In this document: positions 22,109-35,249 of the stretch, piece by piece | Numbering within the stretch: position 1 is the stretch's first letter | Layout of the letters: every line of letters begins with the position of its first letter | Source: Anagrus nilaparvatae | Taxonomy: Eukaryota > Arthropoda > Insecta > Hymenoptera > Mymaridae | Length of the DNA: 64,000 nucleotides | Assembly (NCBI GenBank): GCA_022575985.1 | Contig: JAKSXM010000007.1 | Coordinates: 73,097,001-73,161,000 of the forward strand | Direction: 5' to 3' | Position numbers and translations under genes: made by a program | The notes under the pieces: model-generated | Seen by the model: the letters and a program-made list of their open reading frames with translations, nothing else | What the model was told of the DNA's origin: nothing | The model's database searches: none

Positions 22109-22904
22109 AAAACCAAGACCGTAAGACGAATTCTGCATCAAAAGCTCGATGAAGAAAAGACAGAAAATGCAGTATCAATGAGTTTTCCTACCGTAGACTA
22201 ATGGTAATAATTATTTTAATCACGATAATAATAGAAGAAGAAGAAGTCAAACATGGAATCTGATTGTGTAATTACACCCGAGATGTGTAAATCTTTACTA
22301 GGATCGCTAGAAAATATTATTAGTGATTTCAAGGACATAGGTCTCTGATTAAGTAAACGTTAACTATAATTTTAATTTTTTATATCAAATAAAATTTCTT
22401 TTTTTGTTTTTTTTTTAGATTTGTTAAATGTTATTTGACGTACACTTATTTTCATCATATATAAATCTTTCTAAACGTGTCTATAGGTGTATATCATGTA
22501 ATAATTAAAGATAAATATGTAATTTCAAATATAAAGGTACGATAAAAATTGATATTTAAATTTAAGCATAATCGTACACGTATATAATTTCTTAATTTTT
22601 ATTCTAGGTTTTAACATGTTTAGTGATTGAAAAAATTGACAAGGATGAAGATTACCTCTGATATGATTTTACACACAACCATCGCCCCTAGCGAAAAAAA
22701 CGCTTATTCAAAACCCTAAGGAAAAAAACTCTAAGTGAAAGGTAAATGGAATACTACGCCACCTCAAATGCAGTGGCCAAGACTACTCCAACAAAATTTC
22801 CAAAACTCGTATTTTATTATTTTCTATCCCTTGTTTAATAAATAGCTATTACCTTTCATTTTATTATACAAATAGGATTTCTAATAAAATCATGCGTTTT
22901 TCTT

Positions 22905-23060
22905 CCTAGTGGATCGAAAACACTTTTTTCGCCCCTCAACGAGATCGAAAATAACGAGGAGGAAAATTTTCGTATTGTCTATGGGAGCAAAAAAAGAATG
23001 CTAATTAACGTGCGATCTGGGCCATACTTTTTTTGCTCCCTCTTGGTTAAAAATGTACTA
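22905..23060. repeat. Interspersed repeat related to 2930-3140
   Basis: Shares ACGTGCGATCTGGGCCATAC and the ending AAAATGTACTATTTA with the intronic repeat at 2930-3140. A short inverted pair (GGGAGCAAAAAAAG and CTTTTTTTGCTCCC) suggests a hairpin-forming element. Confidence 0.55.
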
Positions 23061-23699
23061 TTTATTTACAAAACCTTTAAATAGTTGCAATAAAGTTCTG
23101 TGAAAGTTTAAAAATCCTATTTATATTTTATTAAGGGAATTGAAGAATTTTATGAAAAAATTGAATGCATTTACGTTTTTTCTTTAGATTTAATTAATCT
23201 TTCTACATCAATATGGATGTTTTAGCGTAATATTTCGAATTGACTAGAGTAGATTTATAAGATGAAAAATTAGATAAAAATTCTATCCCCAAAAAAATCA
23301 GTAAAACTAATTATGACTGATATTACTGAAACCGACTATGAATAACAAAGTCTAAAAAAAAGTACCTTCCGCGATGAGTTCTACTCTCAAAATTGGTGAT
23401 GCTTTTTTACAAAAATAAAAAAATGTTTGAATTTAGAAAATTTTGGCCATTTCTGTATCGACTAGAGACAAATTTAGAAAAGCTATAGTAAAAAATAAAT
23501 CAATTAAAAAAGGTTTAACAAAAATTAATCATGAAGAATGCCAACCATTTTTTAATCAAACTAAATTCTGAATTTTTCAAAACTCTTAATTTCTGTTAAC
23601 TGCTAAAACCATAGTCTTCAATTTGTTATTGGGCAAGATCAAGTACTCATAAAGGCTTGTCCAAATATATTTATATAAGTAATTTTAATTGAGTTGGTT

Positions 23700-23726
23700 T
23701 GAAAGAAAGAAAGAAAGAAAGAAAGA
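23700..23726. repeat. (GAAA)n microsatellite
   Basis: About six to seven perfect GAAA units. Confidence 0.9.
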
Positions 23727-25020
23727 CCAGAAATAGGATCTACGACCAAAGATAATATGCAATGTTTTGAAGATAGCAAAGCCTTAGTTAAATCTAGTCT
23801 ATAGCGTTATAAGTTATGCAGTAGTGTAGTCGTGGATTTTTGACGTTTAATTCGTAACGAAAATTTGTGTAATATTCATATTGTACTTACTAGAGTTTAG
23901 TATTTTAACTACAATTTGTTTACTAAATTTGTAGTAAATTTATTGATTTTTCACCCAGATAATTTACTAAATTTCTCCTACAGAACCCAATTACAAAATC
24001 TTAATTTCTTTATAAAGTTAAGCCTTGGGCCTAAAATTTAATTTCATTATTTGATTTCCAATAAAAATTATCAAAAGATGACTTTTTCACAATTTTTACT
24101 TATTAAGTACCAAAAGTACCAATTTTTTACCATTTTTTTAACGAGTGAAAACTAAAAATTTTCAACCAGTAAAGGCAAACTGCGAAAGAAATAATGATTA
24201 TGTTTAACTTATATCTGGTTATCACTATAAGATATTTTACCTTTAAATATTTTATTTATAAAAAAACAGAAAAATGCGCCTATTTGCTTTGTTTGCTAAT
24301 AATTAATCGCTTAATTAAACCAGTAATCTTTTCTTTGTGAATAATTTTTTTAAAATCTTTAGCAATTTAAAATACACGACAATGATATCGCGATTTTTTC
24401 TACTTGCAAAAAAATTAGAAAAAATTACTTGTATATATCTTGCCTGTACTTTATTTGATTGTGGATGAATGTCTAAAATTTCAAATTCGAGATTATAAAG
24501 CTTTTCAGGCTGGTCACGTGATAGGAAAAAATAACATGTCCTCGAGAACCCCATACTTAAAGCATTATCACGTGTTCAGCCCGAAAAGCCTTATTATCAT
24601 ACCCTGCTATTATCTTTAAAACATTCTTCCTTTATTAAAAATTTATACTATTCTTAAACATTTTTTATGTGTCTAAGTATTAATAACAACAATAAATTAT
24701 TACTTTGAATAAAGTATAACAATCCAACTATACATATAATATATTTTTTTTTATTCTGTGCCATTTCTGAAGAAAAAGTTTGATTATAGGTATGAAAAAC
24801 TTATGAAAAATAACTTATTGGCACTTTAATTATAATTAAGCTATGACAGTTAAGATAATTGTTTAACTTTTTTTTAAATATTATCTAAAATTAAATATCA
24901 CAAAATTTTTGCAAATGAATCTCATTTCATATTCATTTTTAAAATTATAAAGTATAATTAGTCATTCATTTTCATTTATAAAATATTTTATGACTTTAGC
25001 ATTTTGAATAATTTGTTATA

Positions 25021-25026
25021 TTTATT
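25021..25026 (-). terminator. Poly(A) signal of the FKRP gene
   Basis: TTTATT on the plus strand is AATAAA in the sense of FKRP, 35 nt after its stop codon. Confidence 0.55.
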
Positions 25027-25060
25027 ATTCCACTTGGTTTAATAAAAAATATGTTCATCA

Positions 25061-27526
25061 TTAAGTAAAAAATATTTTTCCGGGAATTTCGGGCTTTTCT
25101 ATTACACCCTTATAAAATTTCATTTCCAAAAAGTCTCTTATATTATTTGGACTTGGCACTTGCCTACCAGCAAAATCTATGTTAGACATTGGATGTAAAA
25201 AGTATTCTGGAAAATCTTTATTTTTTAAAAACCAGGAATCTCTTGTCATAGTGCCATTTTTTGAATAAAATGGCAATAAATTAACATGTAAACGATTAAT
25301 TTTTGAATATTGTACCTTGAAAAATTCTCCTTCTGTTGCCTTTTCCCAAACAAACCCATCGTTATCAACAATGGCTTTGCTTTTTGCTTTGGTTAACCAT
25401 GGTGACCTTTTTAAATCATCTCTATTAAACCCAATTACAACTTCGTGATCCCATGGTAAAATATCACCTTTCCTCATAGCACCTAGAAGCGAATTTGACT
25501 CTAACCAATACCTAACACCAAACTCTTCCAATTTATCAAAAACATGTAATGCGACTTTTTTTAAGCCAGCAAGACAACAAGGCGGAGTATATCGATTTTG
25601 ATATAAATATGAAGGCACACCATTAATTACTGGACCAAAACAATGAACTGTATCTCGAGAACAACCATACCATTCAATGCCATTGGGAGCACGAGTTACT
25701 TTTTTTATACCTAATTTTTCATACAAAACCTGCTCTCTTTGTTTCTGAAGCTGTTGGATTTTCCACTGAGCTTGCTGACTACGGTACAGTGGCCTTCCTT
25801 CATTAAAATGTAGATTATTTACAATATGAACCTAAAATATCAGAAATTTTTTAAAAATATTTATATTGAAAACATAAAATGTACCTTAACCCATTTCGTC
25901 CAAAATTACAAAAACTCCGACTTAGCTTTCAAGCTTACAACTTTTAATTTAAACATCATTAAAATTTTTTTTTTAATATAATAATTCGAATACTTGGAAT
26001 TCTCAATTTTTGATTTCTGAGCTTAGAATTAGCTTAAGAGTTAACTGCGAAATGTTATGTCTAATAAAAGAAAATTTGAAGAAAATAAATAGCCGTTTTC
26101 TATATAAGTGCGCAAAATGATGTATTCCCAACTCGGGAAAAAAATAGTTATTTAGAGTACTAGGAGACGCAGATTTTTCCGGTTTGGGGCTGGTTCTACA
26201 AACGCCGTAAATGTGCCTCGTGACCGCAAGTGCATAGCCGCAACTCACAACACGATTTTGGGTCTCTGCGTATTGCGTCGCACCTGCGCTTCTGACTTGC
26301 GATCAAGGGGCGGTCCACTTGACGCACAATTCAATGTGCGCTACTGTGCACTGAAACGTGCGTCAGTGATATTCCATTAAACAATCCAGACTTCCAAACT
26401 TATGATGGAGCACACACTTTTACACTAGAATATGGATTGTTTAAATGAATTCTTACTGGCGCACAGTGCCAAATAACGACTTATCTATTAAAATTGATTC
26501 TTTTGCAACATTTAAAGTTTTTATTGTATTACTCGTCATTTTGGTGTTTACCATTTTCGATAAATTTTCAAGCAACCAGTTTCTTATATCAGAAAAAGAA
26601 AAAAAAAATTGAATATAATAAATACTTAATGATCATTTTACGCTTATTTTAAAAGTTGCTTGAAAGTTTAAGCGGAATTTTCAAAATATGGAAAAAAATG
26701 GGTTAATGCAGTTTAAAATAAAATATATTGTACCTTAATTCCTAGTGCTGTAGTCTGTAAGTACAAAGAATCGATAAAAGGCATTAAAAATGGATCGGAT
26801 ATTTTTTTTAATATCTTAACAGTCATAACTGTAACATGTTTCCCGGTCACTCCATCACATTTTGTTCCTGAGCTTTTTGAAAAATGAACACTCCATTCTT
26901 TGACTTTAAGTTTAATTATATTACATATTAAAGGATTTTTGCCAACTGAAACAGATACCATTCCTAATTTTGACGTCATTGAAATTGCTTCCTAAAAAAT
27001 ACAGGATATTATAATATACAAAAAAAATAATAGCAAATGTAATTTTTAAAAAGTTAAAAACCTGTAAATTTTGCTTAGTTAAAAGTCTTGTCGAGTCTGG
27101 TAAGAATAAAACATACTTTGTACGAATATAATTAACTGGATTTCTTTGGTCTAAAGTTTTATTAAAACTTGGTAAAAGATTAACTAAATTAACATTTTTC
27201 ATCGTTTTATTCTTAAAATCTAATTCTAACGGAGGATAAATTATGTCATCGCAAACAATAATAATTGCCATAGATGGATAAGAATTTAGTATTAATTTAA
27301 CAGTTGTACTAATATCATTTTCAAAAGTTTCATATTGACGTATAACAACCGTAACTAAACGAGCTAAGCGTCTGTGAAGCTTCTGAGGTGGCTCAACACT
27401 TGGATTCAATACTGAAATAGACTCGGAGTTTTTATCAACAGCAAACAGTCTCCATATTCTATATAAAATTATAATATTTCCTATTAGTGCAAAAAATAAC
27501 ATCAACTTTGCAAACTTGATTCTCAT
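25061..27526 (-). CDS. FKRP: Fukutin-related protein (ribitol-phosphate transferase family), 497 aa, 3 exons
   Basis: Exons 27526-27062, 26991-26734 and 25831-25061 join in phase 0. The length of 497 aa matches human FKRP (495). In vertebrates FKRP adds the second ribitol-5-phosphate to alpha-dystroglycan in the Golgi. Seen here: an N-terminal signal-anchor (KLMLFFALIGNIIILY); the catalytic-half blocks EWYGCSRDTVHCFG, YTPPCC and VRYWLESNSLLGAMRKGD; then GFVWEKATEGEFFKVQYS and DFPEYFLHPM near the end. The Cys set that forms the structural zinc site is kept. The metal-binding motif is not: where human FKRP has WDYDVDLG, this reads WDHEVVIG (about residues 368-375). Intron 2 (about 900 nt) holds a GC-rich insert. 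The start is the first in-frame ATG giving the signal-anchor. Confidence 0.95.
26150..26480. repeat. GC-rich insert in FKRP intron 2
   Basis: The block from about 26160 to 26370 is far richer in GC than its surroundings and holds several GCGTC/GTGCG words. At its right side AAACAATCCA (about 26380) recurs inverted as TGGATTGTTT (about 26433), and GTGCACTG-type words flank it. It is probably a transposon remnant. No coding frame is convincing. Confidence 0.4.
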
Positions 27527-27587
27527 TCTTATAAAATATAAGAATTTTTGAGAATTGTTTTAGATTATGTACAATGAAATTTCTACG

Positions 27588-27781
27588 TCATTGATAAGTC
27601 ATTATCCTCTGAAAAACATCGAATACATTACAGTAAATTTACTCAAAAAATTTAAGAAATTTAATAATATGAGAAACTATAATACCTTTTGGCTTGTATC
27701 TGCAAAATCAATATATTTAACCAAATGACGAAGAACAATTTTCTTGTTTTGATTAAACCAAAAATTTTGAATTCCATTCAT
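27588..27781 (-). CDS. Possible spliced upstream ORF of FKRP (38 aa)
   Basis: ATG at 27781 with AAA before it opens 32 codons (MNGIQNFWFNQNKK onward) ending at an AAG|GTATTA donor (27686). Joining to the TTTTTCAG acceptor before 27608 adds six codons and a stop at 27588, 61 nt before the FKRP ATG. The peptide is basic and amphipathic. It could be a separate short protein on a two-cistron mRNA, a regulatory uORF, or chance. There is no homologue I know. Confidence 0.3.
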
Positions 27782-29593
27782 TTTAAAGTTATAATAATAA
27801 AACTTTTAAAAGAATGAATAAAAATTTTCAATTATTATTTTATAATTAAAATAATTGACAATTTTACAGCAAATTTATACAGAGCGGTATTCATGGCTGC
27901 AGTTCCGCACGGCGTCAACCAACACCCTGCCCAGTCTCAACTATGATCTATATAGAGCTCACCCCTATATTGCACACCCCTATAAACTCACCCAGTCAGT
28001 TTTTCGAGACCCTGCTAAACCACGGTAATAGTATGTTGCTGGCATACCGTGGAGAGTTGGTTTTTTGAATTTTTTACTATTATATAATATAGATAAGGGT
28101 ATATATAAAATAATAACAATAAATTTTTTTTAATTTAAGTTTTTATTTAAACGGCAATGACAGTAGTAGTATTATGGTAAATATAAGTATTATTTTACAT
28201 TGAAGAATATTCAACATAATTTTCTTTATATATAATATATATTTTTTTTTCTATAATATCATAATATAGATTTCTATTTAATTTAAATTTTTTTTAATTT
28301 TTTGTCTTATTTTAAAATTTTTAATAGCAGCATTTTTAGCCATTGAAAAATTTCATCTGGCAATGAATGCAAAAAACATCAAATTATATAATCAGACAAT
28401 AACTTTCATTTAATTACTCTTTTTTTTATTTTAAAAACAATTTTTTTTTATTCTATTACTACTATATTTGAAATTCACAGCATGTAATTTTACATTTATA
28501 ATTATTTTTTATACGCATAACAAAATAAAAAAAAAATTATGAATTTAGAAATAATATTGCAATGTTTTTTCTTTTTTTACTAGTTGTATAGTGACTCACC
28601 TTTAAAATATATCAAACTATAATATAATTTTGCCCATTCCTTCCATCTAGCCCATTATTAAATATGTATTAGTGTATGCATTTAGGATAAGATCACAATT
28701 AGTGATTGCGATTTAAAAAAAAAAGTGATAAGTAAATAATAATAAAAAGACTAGAGACTACATTACAAGTTACAGTTACTGAGAACTGTGAATTTTTTCA
28801 GATTTATAATTAATCAAGTTACAACAGCATTTCTAAAAAAAAAAGAAAAAAAAACTAAATTTAAGCAATTTCAACAACAATATAAACAAAAGGATCTTCC
28901 ACCTTGAATTATTTTGTACTTTAATTAGGATAAATTTCTTTTATATCAAGCAACTATAAATAAATTATTTTCTTCTTTTTTTTAAATTTTCTATATATAG
29001 TACAAGTAAAAATTTACAAGTATTAAATCTTATTAATGACTTTTTTTTCGTTGATTTAATACCTTATATTGAAAAATTATTGATTTTCTGATAAGATTTA
29101 TTAAAGAGAAAATCGACATTTTTTTCCTGTGCTCAGTTTAAACATTTTCTATTCATTGTTAGCTTAGTAAAAACTATCAAAAACTTTTTATTTTTACACA
29201 AAAATAAGTTTTTTATGTTTTGAATGAGAAAATTAATAACTTTCATAAGCCCATTATATTAAATTTTTAGAACAATGTAACAGTTATAAATTATTTTCCA
29301 CTTTACATTTCTCCATTTATAGAAGGGTATCAGAAAATTTTTAGTCAAGCATTTACATATTGCTGATAGTTAAATAAATAATAAAATATAGTTAAATGAA
29401 GTAACGGTGAAGAGAGAGAATTTTTCTACACTTAACGGTGAAAAACACAATTTTGATCTTATGTAAATGTTTGTGAAGATTAAAATAAAAAATTTTTCTT
29501 AACAAGCTTATTTTTTAGTTATTTAGCAGTTAACTACTGTAGCACATATTTTTTCACACAAAAACCATCTTTTTTATTGCTTAGATCCCGTAA
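27782..29593. other. Intergenic, mostly AT-rich
   Basis: The only notable content is a GC-richer block at about 27885-28060 that includes CATGGCTGCAGTTCCGCACGG and ACCCTGCTAAACCACGG. It looks like a fragment of an interspersed repeat with no second copy here. The remainder is low-complexity AT sequence, probably the 3' flank of Trabid. Confidence 0.45.
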
Positions 29594-32500
29594 TTACTCA
29601 TCTTCGGTCTCTCCATCACTACTATAATCTTGTAAAGCAACAGCTCTTGTAAATGGTGCTTCATTAGTTTGTCTAAAAAAAACAAAAAAATTTTATGAAT
29701 TTTCTTTAAATTTATTACTCTGATTTTAAGATTACACTACTTGTACTAATAGATAATTTACAAACTTACACTAATCTCCTATAATGATTTAGCCATTCCT
29801 CAAGCATCTGTGCAACCAATAAGGGCCTTTTATGCAATTTTTGTTGAGCAACTAAAATACCACCTTCTGTTGTACATACATCCAGCCATTGTTTTAATAT
29901 AGTTTCTTCTCGGCCCATTTCTTCTGGGCTTAAAAAATGTATTGGTAATAACTTATGATCCCTATCCATTAACGGCATAAAAGTTGTTTGCATTTGTATT
30001 TGCTGTATAGGATTATTACCACTTCCAACATTGACAGTCCCATGTGAGGCAAGAGAAGAGATTCTTGATGAAGAATATGGTTCAATAGGTACTAGAGCTG
30101 TAAAATGACCTCTTGTATAACCTAAAGCTAAAGGAGATTTTATGCAAAACGAGGGTTCCCATAATAATGGTAAATAAACTCCTTCAAATCTTGCATAACC
30201 TAAACAAAATAATTTCACAAAGTAAAATCTTGCTAATGAAAACAATTTCAAAATATTACCTATATCTTCACCACGAAAACTTTTAACATATTTAACTCCA
30301 TAAACAATAATTGGTCGTCTTAAAATATGACATAATGCAAAAACATGTAATTGTTCTAAAGCACTACCAGGTTGAGCTGCTGTAGTTAATAAATTTTCCC
30401 AGTCTTCTTGCCACTGTGTTTCTTCCAGAGTAAAGTCTAACATTCTTGAAGCATGCGATGCTTCATATTCTCTCCAACGAGGATAAAAGCTAAAATATTT
30501 AAATATGAAAAATAATTGTATCGATAATATATTGTTACAATAATATATTGTAAGTTATATACATACAATTGACCTGCTTCTTGTAATGTATCAGCTAAGG
30601 CTCTTCTTAAGGTACTATCTCTATCAAAAACACCCCAGGTTGCTTGCATAACAGAATCTAGTAAACAGTCACCAGCTGATCTATTCCATAAGGCATGTAA
30701 ACGGCTGCCTAATCTTTCCGTGACTTCTAGTGACCAATTTAAAGCTGGAGGTTCTCCTCCTTCTAACTGCTGTTGAGCTTCACGATCAAGTAGCTCTTCA
30801 AGCATTTGCTCTTGAACAATAGCAGGTAAATCTTCAACCTCAGCAGGTAATGCAAATGTGGTTATATCCGTAACAAAATAACATGGAAATGAACCTTTCC
30901 TTAATCTTATACTGTTAGAAACATGTCTCCGAATCTGAGCAGCAAGATCTGGTGCTACATAATTAGGGACCCTTTTGATACCTGAACCAGAGCCTTCAAT
31001 TTGTGATAACAATGTTGCCAAAATATCTTCCCTTTGAAACCTAAATTAAAATTTTATTGTGATGAATAATTTAAATGCAAAATTAAGAAACTTTTTATTT
31101 TTAAATAGATATAGCAAAAATTATAAATTGAAATAAATTAACAAATGATTAAAAATAGGCATTATTGGCATTATATTTTTAACGAGATTTTTAATTAAAA
31201 AAGATTTGTATTTAATTTAATTTTATAAATACTTTTATTTATTTTCACAGGGTTAAACCTCTTACAATTGTTTAAATTTATGAAAAAAAATTTTCTTAGC
31301 AAATATAAAACTTAGCTTACCTAATGGCTAAATGAACTAGAGTGTGCCCTACATCAAAAGCACTATTTCTGTTAAGTAATGATACTTCAGAATGTGTCAA
31401 ATGACGTGCTGGATCACCACCACTTGCGAGATAAGATTCAACTGGACCATTATCACCTTCAACTACACCAATACATGCATTTAACCATGTCCAATCTGTA
31501 TGGCGCCTAAGTTGTTTAAGTCTCCGTTCATAATCAAAATTATTAGGAGACTGTGGAGTAGGAAGACTATCATTTCTGTTTTCAAATCTATTTGAACTCC
31601 TAGAAAAAAATTTTTTTTAATTAATATTTATTGCAATTAAAATGGATATTCTGTAAAAATTTTTGTCCGGATAATTATTATCTTAAATTTAATTTTTACT
31701 ACACAGATAAAATTACCAGGACAAGGATTTTTATAGTGTAAATTTTACTATCTAGATAGTAAATTCACTACCCAGATAGTAATTACCCAGACAAGAATTT
31801 ATACAGAGTAGTATTATTTCAGAATCCTTCTGAGTATTTAAGTTGTAATTTTCTAAGTATGAAAATCAGATTTAGTTTAATTAAAAATAATTTTTGAATC
31901 ACTTGTTTAAAAAATGATGGGATAAATATTTTTTAATTTTTATTGTTTTGAAACATGAAAATAGCAATATCTCAGGAAGAATTTCAGTAGCAAATAAATA
32001 CCTTCTTGCCATAGCTGAATTTTCATCTCTTTGAGCCTGATGACTGTACAGAGAATGAGGTGGTGATGGTAAAGCTCTCTGTGGTCGGTCTCTTTCAGGG
32101 CTTGGCATAATCAAACTAGAATTAGATCCTAATTTATCCTTCTTTTCTCTTTCTTTTCTTGGATAGCTGCACATTATACACTTGGAGGCTTTAGGCCAGT
32201 TTTCATAAGTACAAGTTGGGCATGACCACTTTTCACTTTGCATATTGCAATATCTTTCTGGATTCAAATTTACTGGAGGATTGAATTGTGAATTAGAACC
32301 TGTGGTATTAGAAGGTTGGTCACTTAGAATTAATGGAGCTAAATGTTCATGCAAATTCGAGGCTAAAGAGTGTATATGTTGATTATGATTTGTCGGTCTT
32401 CGATTTTCACACTGAACACAGCGAGTAATATTTTGGTAATTTAAATAGGTGCAAGAGTCACAGTACCATTTTCCAGCAGATGGTACATTTTGGCTGCAAT

Positions 32501-32732
32501 TTAATGAACTTAAATTATAAGTATCACCAATATGAGCAGATGGTTCTACAGGACCAGACGCTACATTGGAGCCAGATCTTTGAGGGCTTAATTCTCTTAA
32601 TCGATATATGTCTTCACTCAATAAAGCTTTAGTACCTCTGCACATGGTACATTTTATAGCCGATGGCCAATTTTCATAAGTACAATATTCGCAAGTCCAT
32701 TTTGACTCTGTCTCCTCGAGACGACTATTCAT
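29594..32732 (-). CDS. trbd: Ubiquitin thioesterase Trabid/ZRANB1, 740 aa, 6 exons
   Basis: Exons: 32732-32002, 31599-31321, 31040-30567, 30489-30260, 30199-29770, 29672-29594. All are GT/AG and in frame. It is an OTU-family deubiquitinase that prefers K29/K33 chains and acts in Wnt and immune signalling. Three NZF ubiquitin-binding fingers are visible: C14/C17/C28/C31, C91/C94/C105/C108 and C171/C174/C185/C188, each with the CTY core. An ankyrin-like region (WTWLNACIGVVEGD, FDVGHTLVHLA) precedes the OTU domain. The catalytic Cys is C462 in SAGDCLLDS and the catalytic His is H603 in GYTRGHFTAL. The tail is acidic (SSDGETEDE), like the human protein (708 aa). In-frame ATGs also exist at 32771 and 32759. 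I chose 32732 because it has A at -3 and puts the first finger at the usual distance from the N-terminus. Confidence 0.96.
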
Positions 32733-35249
32733 TTTTTTTATGAATACACTTCCTTTCATACACACACACACAACACTTTCTTTTCTTCATTCAATTTTTG
32801 TAAAGATTTAAAAGAACTTTAACTATTCATTTTTTTTTATCACACTTTCAACCACATTAGCTATTATGTAATTATGCAATACAAAAATATTCTCATTTTC
32901 CACTTAAAAACACTGAAACCAAAGTTTATGAGCACGCATGCTTAAAATTTCTTTTAATTTATTATATTATATCGCAGTTGAATATAATATTTAATCATAT
33001 TTATAGATGATTAATACCATGTTAAAGTGTAATTGACAGATTTTGTCTGAAACAAATAAAAGATTTATGATACTCAATAAAATATTAATTGCAGGTCAAT
33101 AACAAAAATTCCATTTACCTAGTGTGAAAATTGAAGTCCGACTTATTGCTTAGTACTATTTATGCATCTGTATAGGTATATTTAAATTAAGCAAAGAGTT
33201 TACTATTATGAAGCTACTGCTGAAAAGCAGAAATTACTCTTCGCTATCCCTGAGTACCCACTGTAATAGTCATATAACAGTAATTATTAATAATTTATAA
33301 TTTAGGATACAAAAACAAATTAAAAATAGGACTCCATTTTATTTAAAAAAATTTTTGAATGCAATATTGACATTTTATTTGCAAGTTTCTTTTAAAAAAC
33401 CGTTATCAAAATAAATAAAAAAAAAATTGTTCACAAAAATGTTTGTTTGTGTACACTTATATGTATGCACAGGTACAAAAATATAATTACGTGTAATATG
33501 CATAAATGCTTATAATTATATGAAATATATATATATATACGCATATAAATAAAAATACATTCAAACGTATATTATTTATTATTATTATTTTATTATATGT
33601 ATATGTACTGATTGTATATTATGAACAAGACATGAAAATGTCCAATTAATGTTTCAAGGAACTCTCGTGTGTATTGTAACATATATTACTAAACTTTGTA
33701 GATCTTGTTTCTCTATATCACATACATATAAGCTTTTATTTTTTAATGGTTTTATAATTTTTTATTGTTATAAATTTAAACACGTTAATTATGATTTACA
33801 GTTATTCATGTAACTTGTAATTATTAAAGAAAAACTTACTAATTGAATAGAAAAGAGTCAAGCTCTTTCACCAGGTCGCTTTCTTCTCACACTAATACCT
33901 ATCAGAAAACTGGTCTGTATTGCAACTATATACATTTACAAAAACTCGATCCATTTTTCATCCATTTCTTTCTTCTTTCAAGTCTCCTATTTTCTCTCTC
34001 TATCCCACGTGTTAATCACTATCTATTTCACTCTTACTTTAAAATTTTCAGTTTTTTCTCGCTTTTTTTGATAATGAAATTTTCACTTGAATTCTTATTT
34101 TGCAATAATGAAAAGAGTAACAATTATCGTTACTGTATTCTCATAAAAATTTATTACTATACCTATTATAGGTGTATACACATGCAGTTAGAATAAAAAT
34201 AATTTTGTTATTAAAAAAAAAATTAATTAATTAAAAAAAATAATATAAAATAAATAGCAATAGCAATTTTTAACCTGATATCTAGCACTTCTACCAACTT
34301 CTAAATTGTACTAGCACAGCTGCATCAGTTTGACAACTTGAGAAAATAATAATTTTTTTTTTAAATTTCGGCTGCAAGTCTCTGTTGCATGTTTTCAAGT
34401 TTTTTTTTATAATTAATAACAAAATATTAATAACAATATTTAATGTTAAAACGATATTCGGACGATATGGAAATCATTTGATAATAGAAAGCTATATATT
34501 GCTCGTTTATACTGAAATTATTGATTGTGATTATAAGTACAACACAGCTCTTTTTGCAATTAATCAAAAATTAATCAAACTTAAATGAAATTAAAAGTAA
34601 TTAATCAATGATTGAAAGTGAATTTAATAATTTTATCTAAAATTAAAAAAAAATCTTTTAATAATATTATAGATTTTAATAAATACTAATTATAAATATA
34701 AGAAGAAATTTCGTTTTAGGTTATGAAAATTATTTTCACCTTGTCTTATTTTTGTATTTTTTAAATCTAAAAAAATTGTTTTCTTTTCCTGCCAAGTGAA
34801 ATCTTGTAAATTATTTAACTAAAATTTAATTCATATGAAAAAAATTTCGCAAAGACAAAAAGAATTGGCTCAATGAATTAATTAAAGTGTCAAAAAATGA
34901 TTACATGAAACACATGTAAAGTAAATACAAGGCTAAAATATACCTATATACTTATTTTCTTTTTTGCAAATATATTTTGGGATATAAGCCAAAAATAGGC
35001 ATCACTTGAAAAATTTACCCTTGAAATTTGTTCTTATTTTGTAAGTATGTTTATTATTTCTTTTATAAATAATTAACAGAAAATTTTTAAAAATGTTTAA
35101 TTACTCCAGGTGTTTATTTAATATTTATATTTTAATCTTATCAATTATATGACTCGTTATATGATTGAACAAATAAAATAAAGTATGAAAAAGAAGCATA
35201 TTTGATAAAAATTCCATTAATCATTGTAATTTCATCTTATTTTTGCAAC
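32733..35249. other. Intergenic region between divergent Trabid and NDOR1
   Basis: This holds the presumed promoters of both genes. It is AT-rich with short TA runs near 33520-33540. ORFs at 33843-34196 and 34385-34588 have no domain or codon signal and are judged spurious. No site is clear enough to name. Confidence 0.45.

Larger units (their letters stand above)
22109..25060. other. Intergenic, AT-rich, with repeat fragments
   Basis: I find no convincing gene. A 31-codon ORF starts at about 22253 (MESDCVITPEM) and may belong to the preceding small gene. 22905-23060 is the relative of the 2930-3140 repeat. 23700-23726 is a GAAA microsatellite. The minus ORF at 24315-24554 has no recognisable features. 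Confidence 0.4.

Noticed and set aside
26921..27061. Read-through of FKRP exon 1 past 27062
   Set aside because: The open frame crosses the CAG|GTTTTT donor and ends in a low-complexity tail. Splicing to 26991 keeps frame and restores the family sequence.
33843..34588. Plus-strand ORFs of 117 and 67 codons
   Set aside because: AT-biased composition with Phe/Tyr/Ile-rich low complexity, no domain and no splice context.
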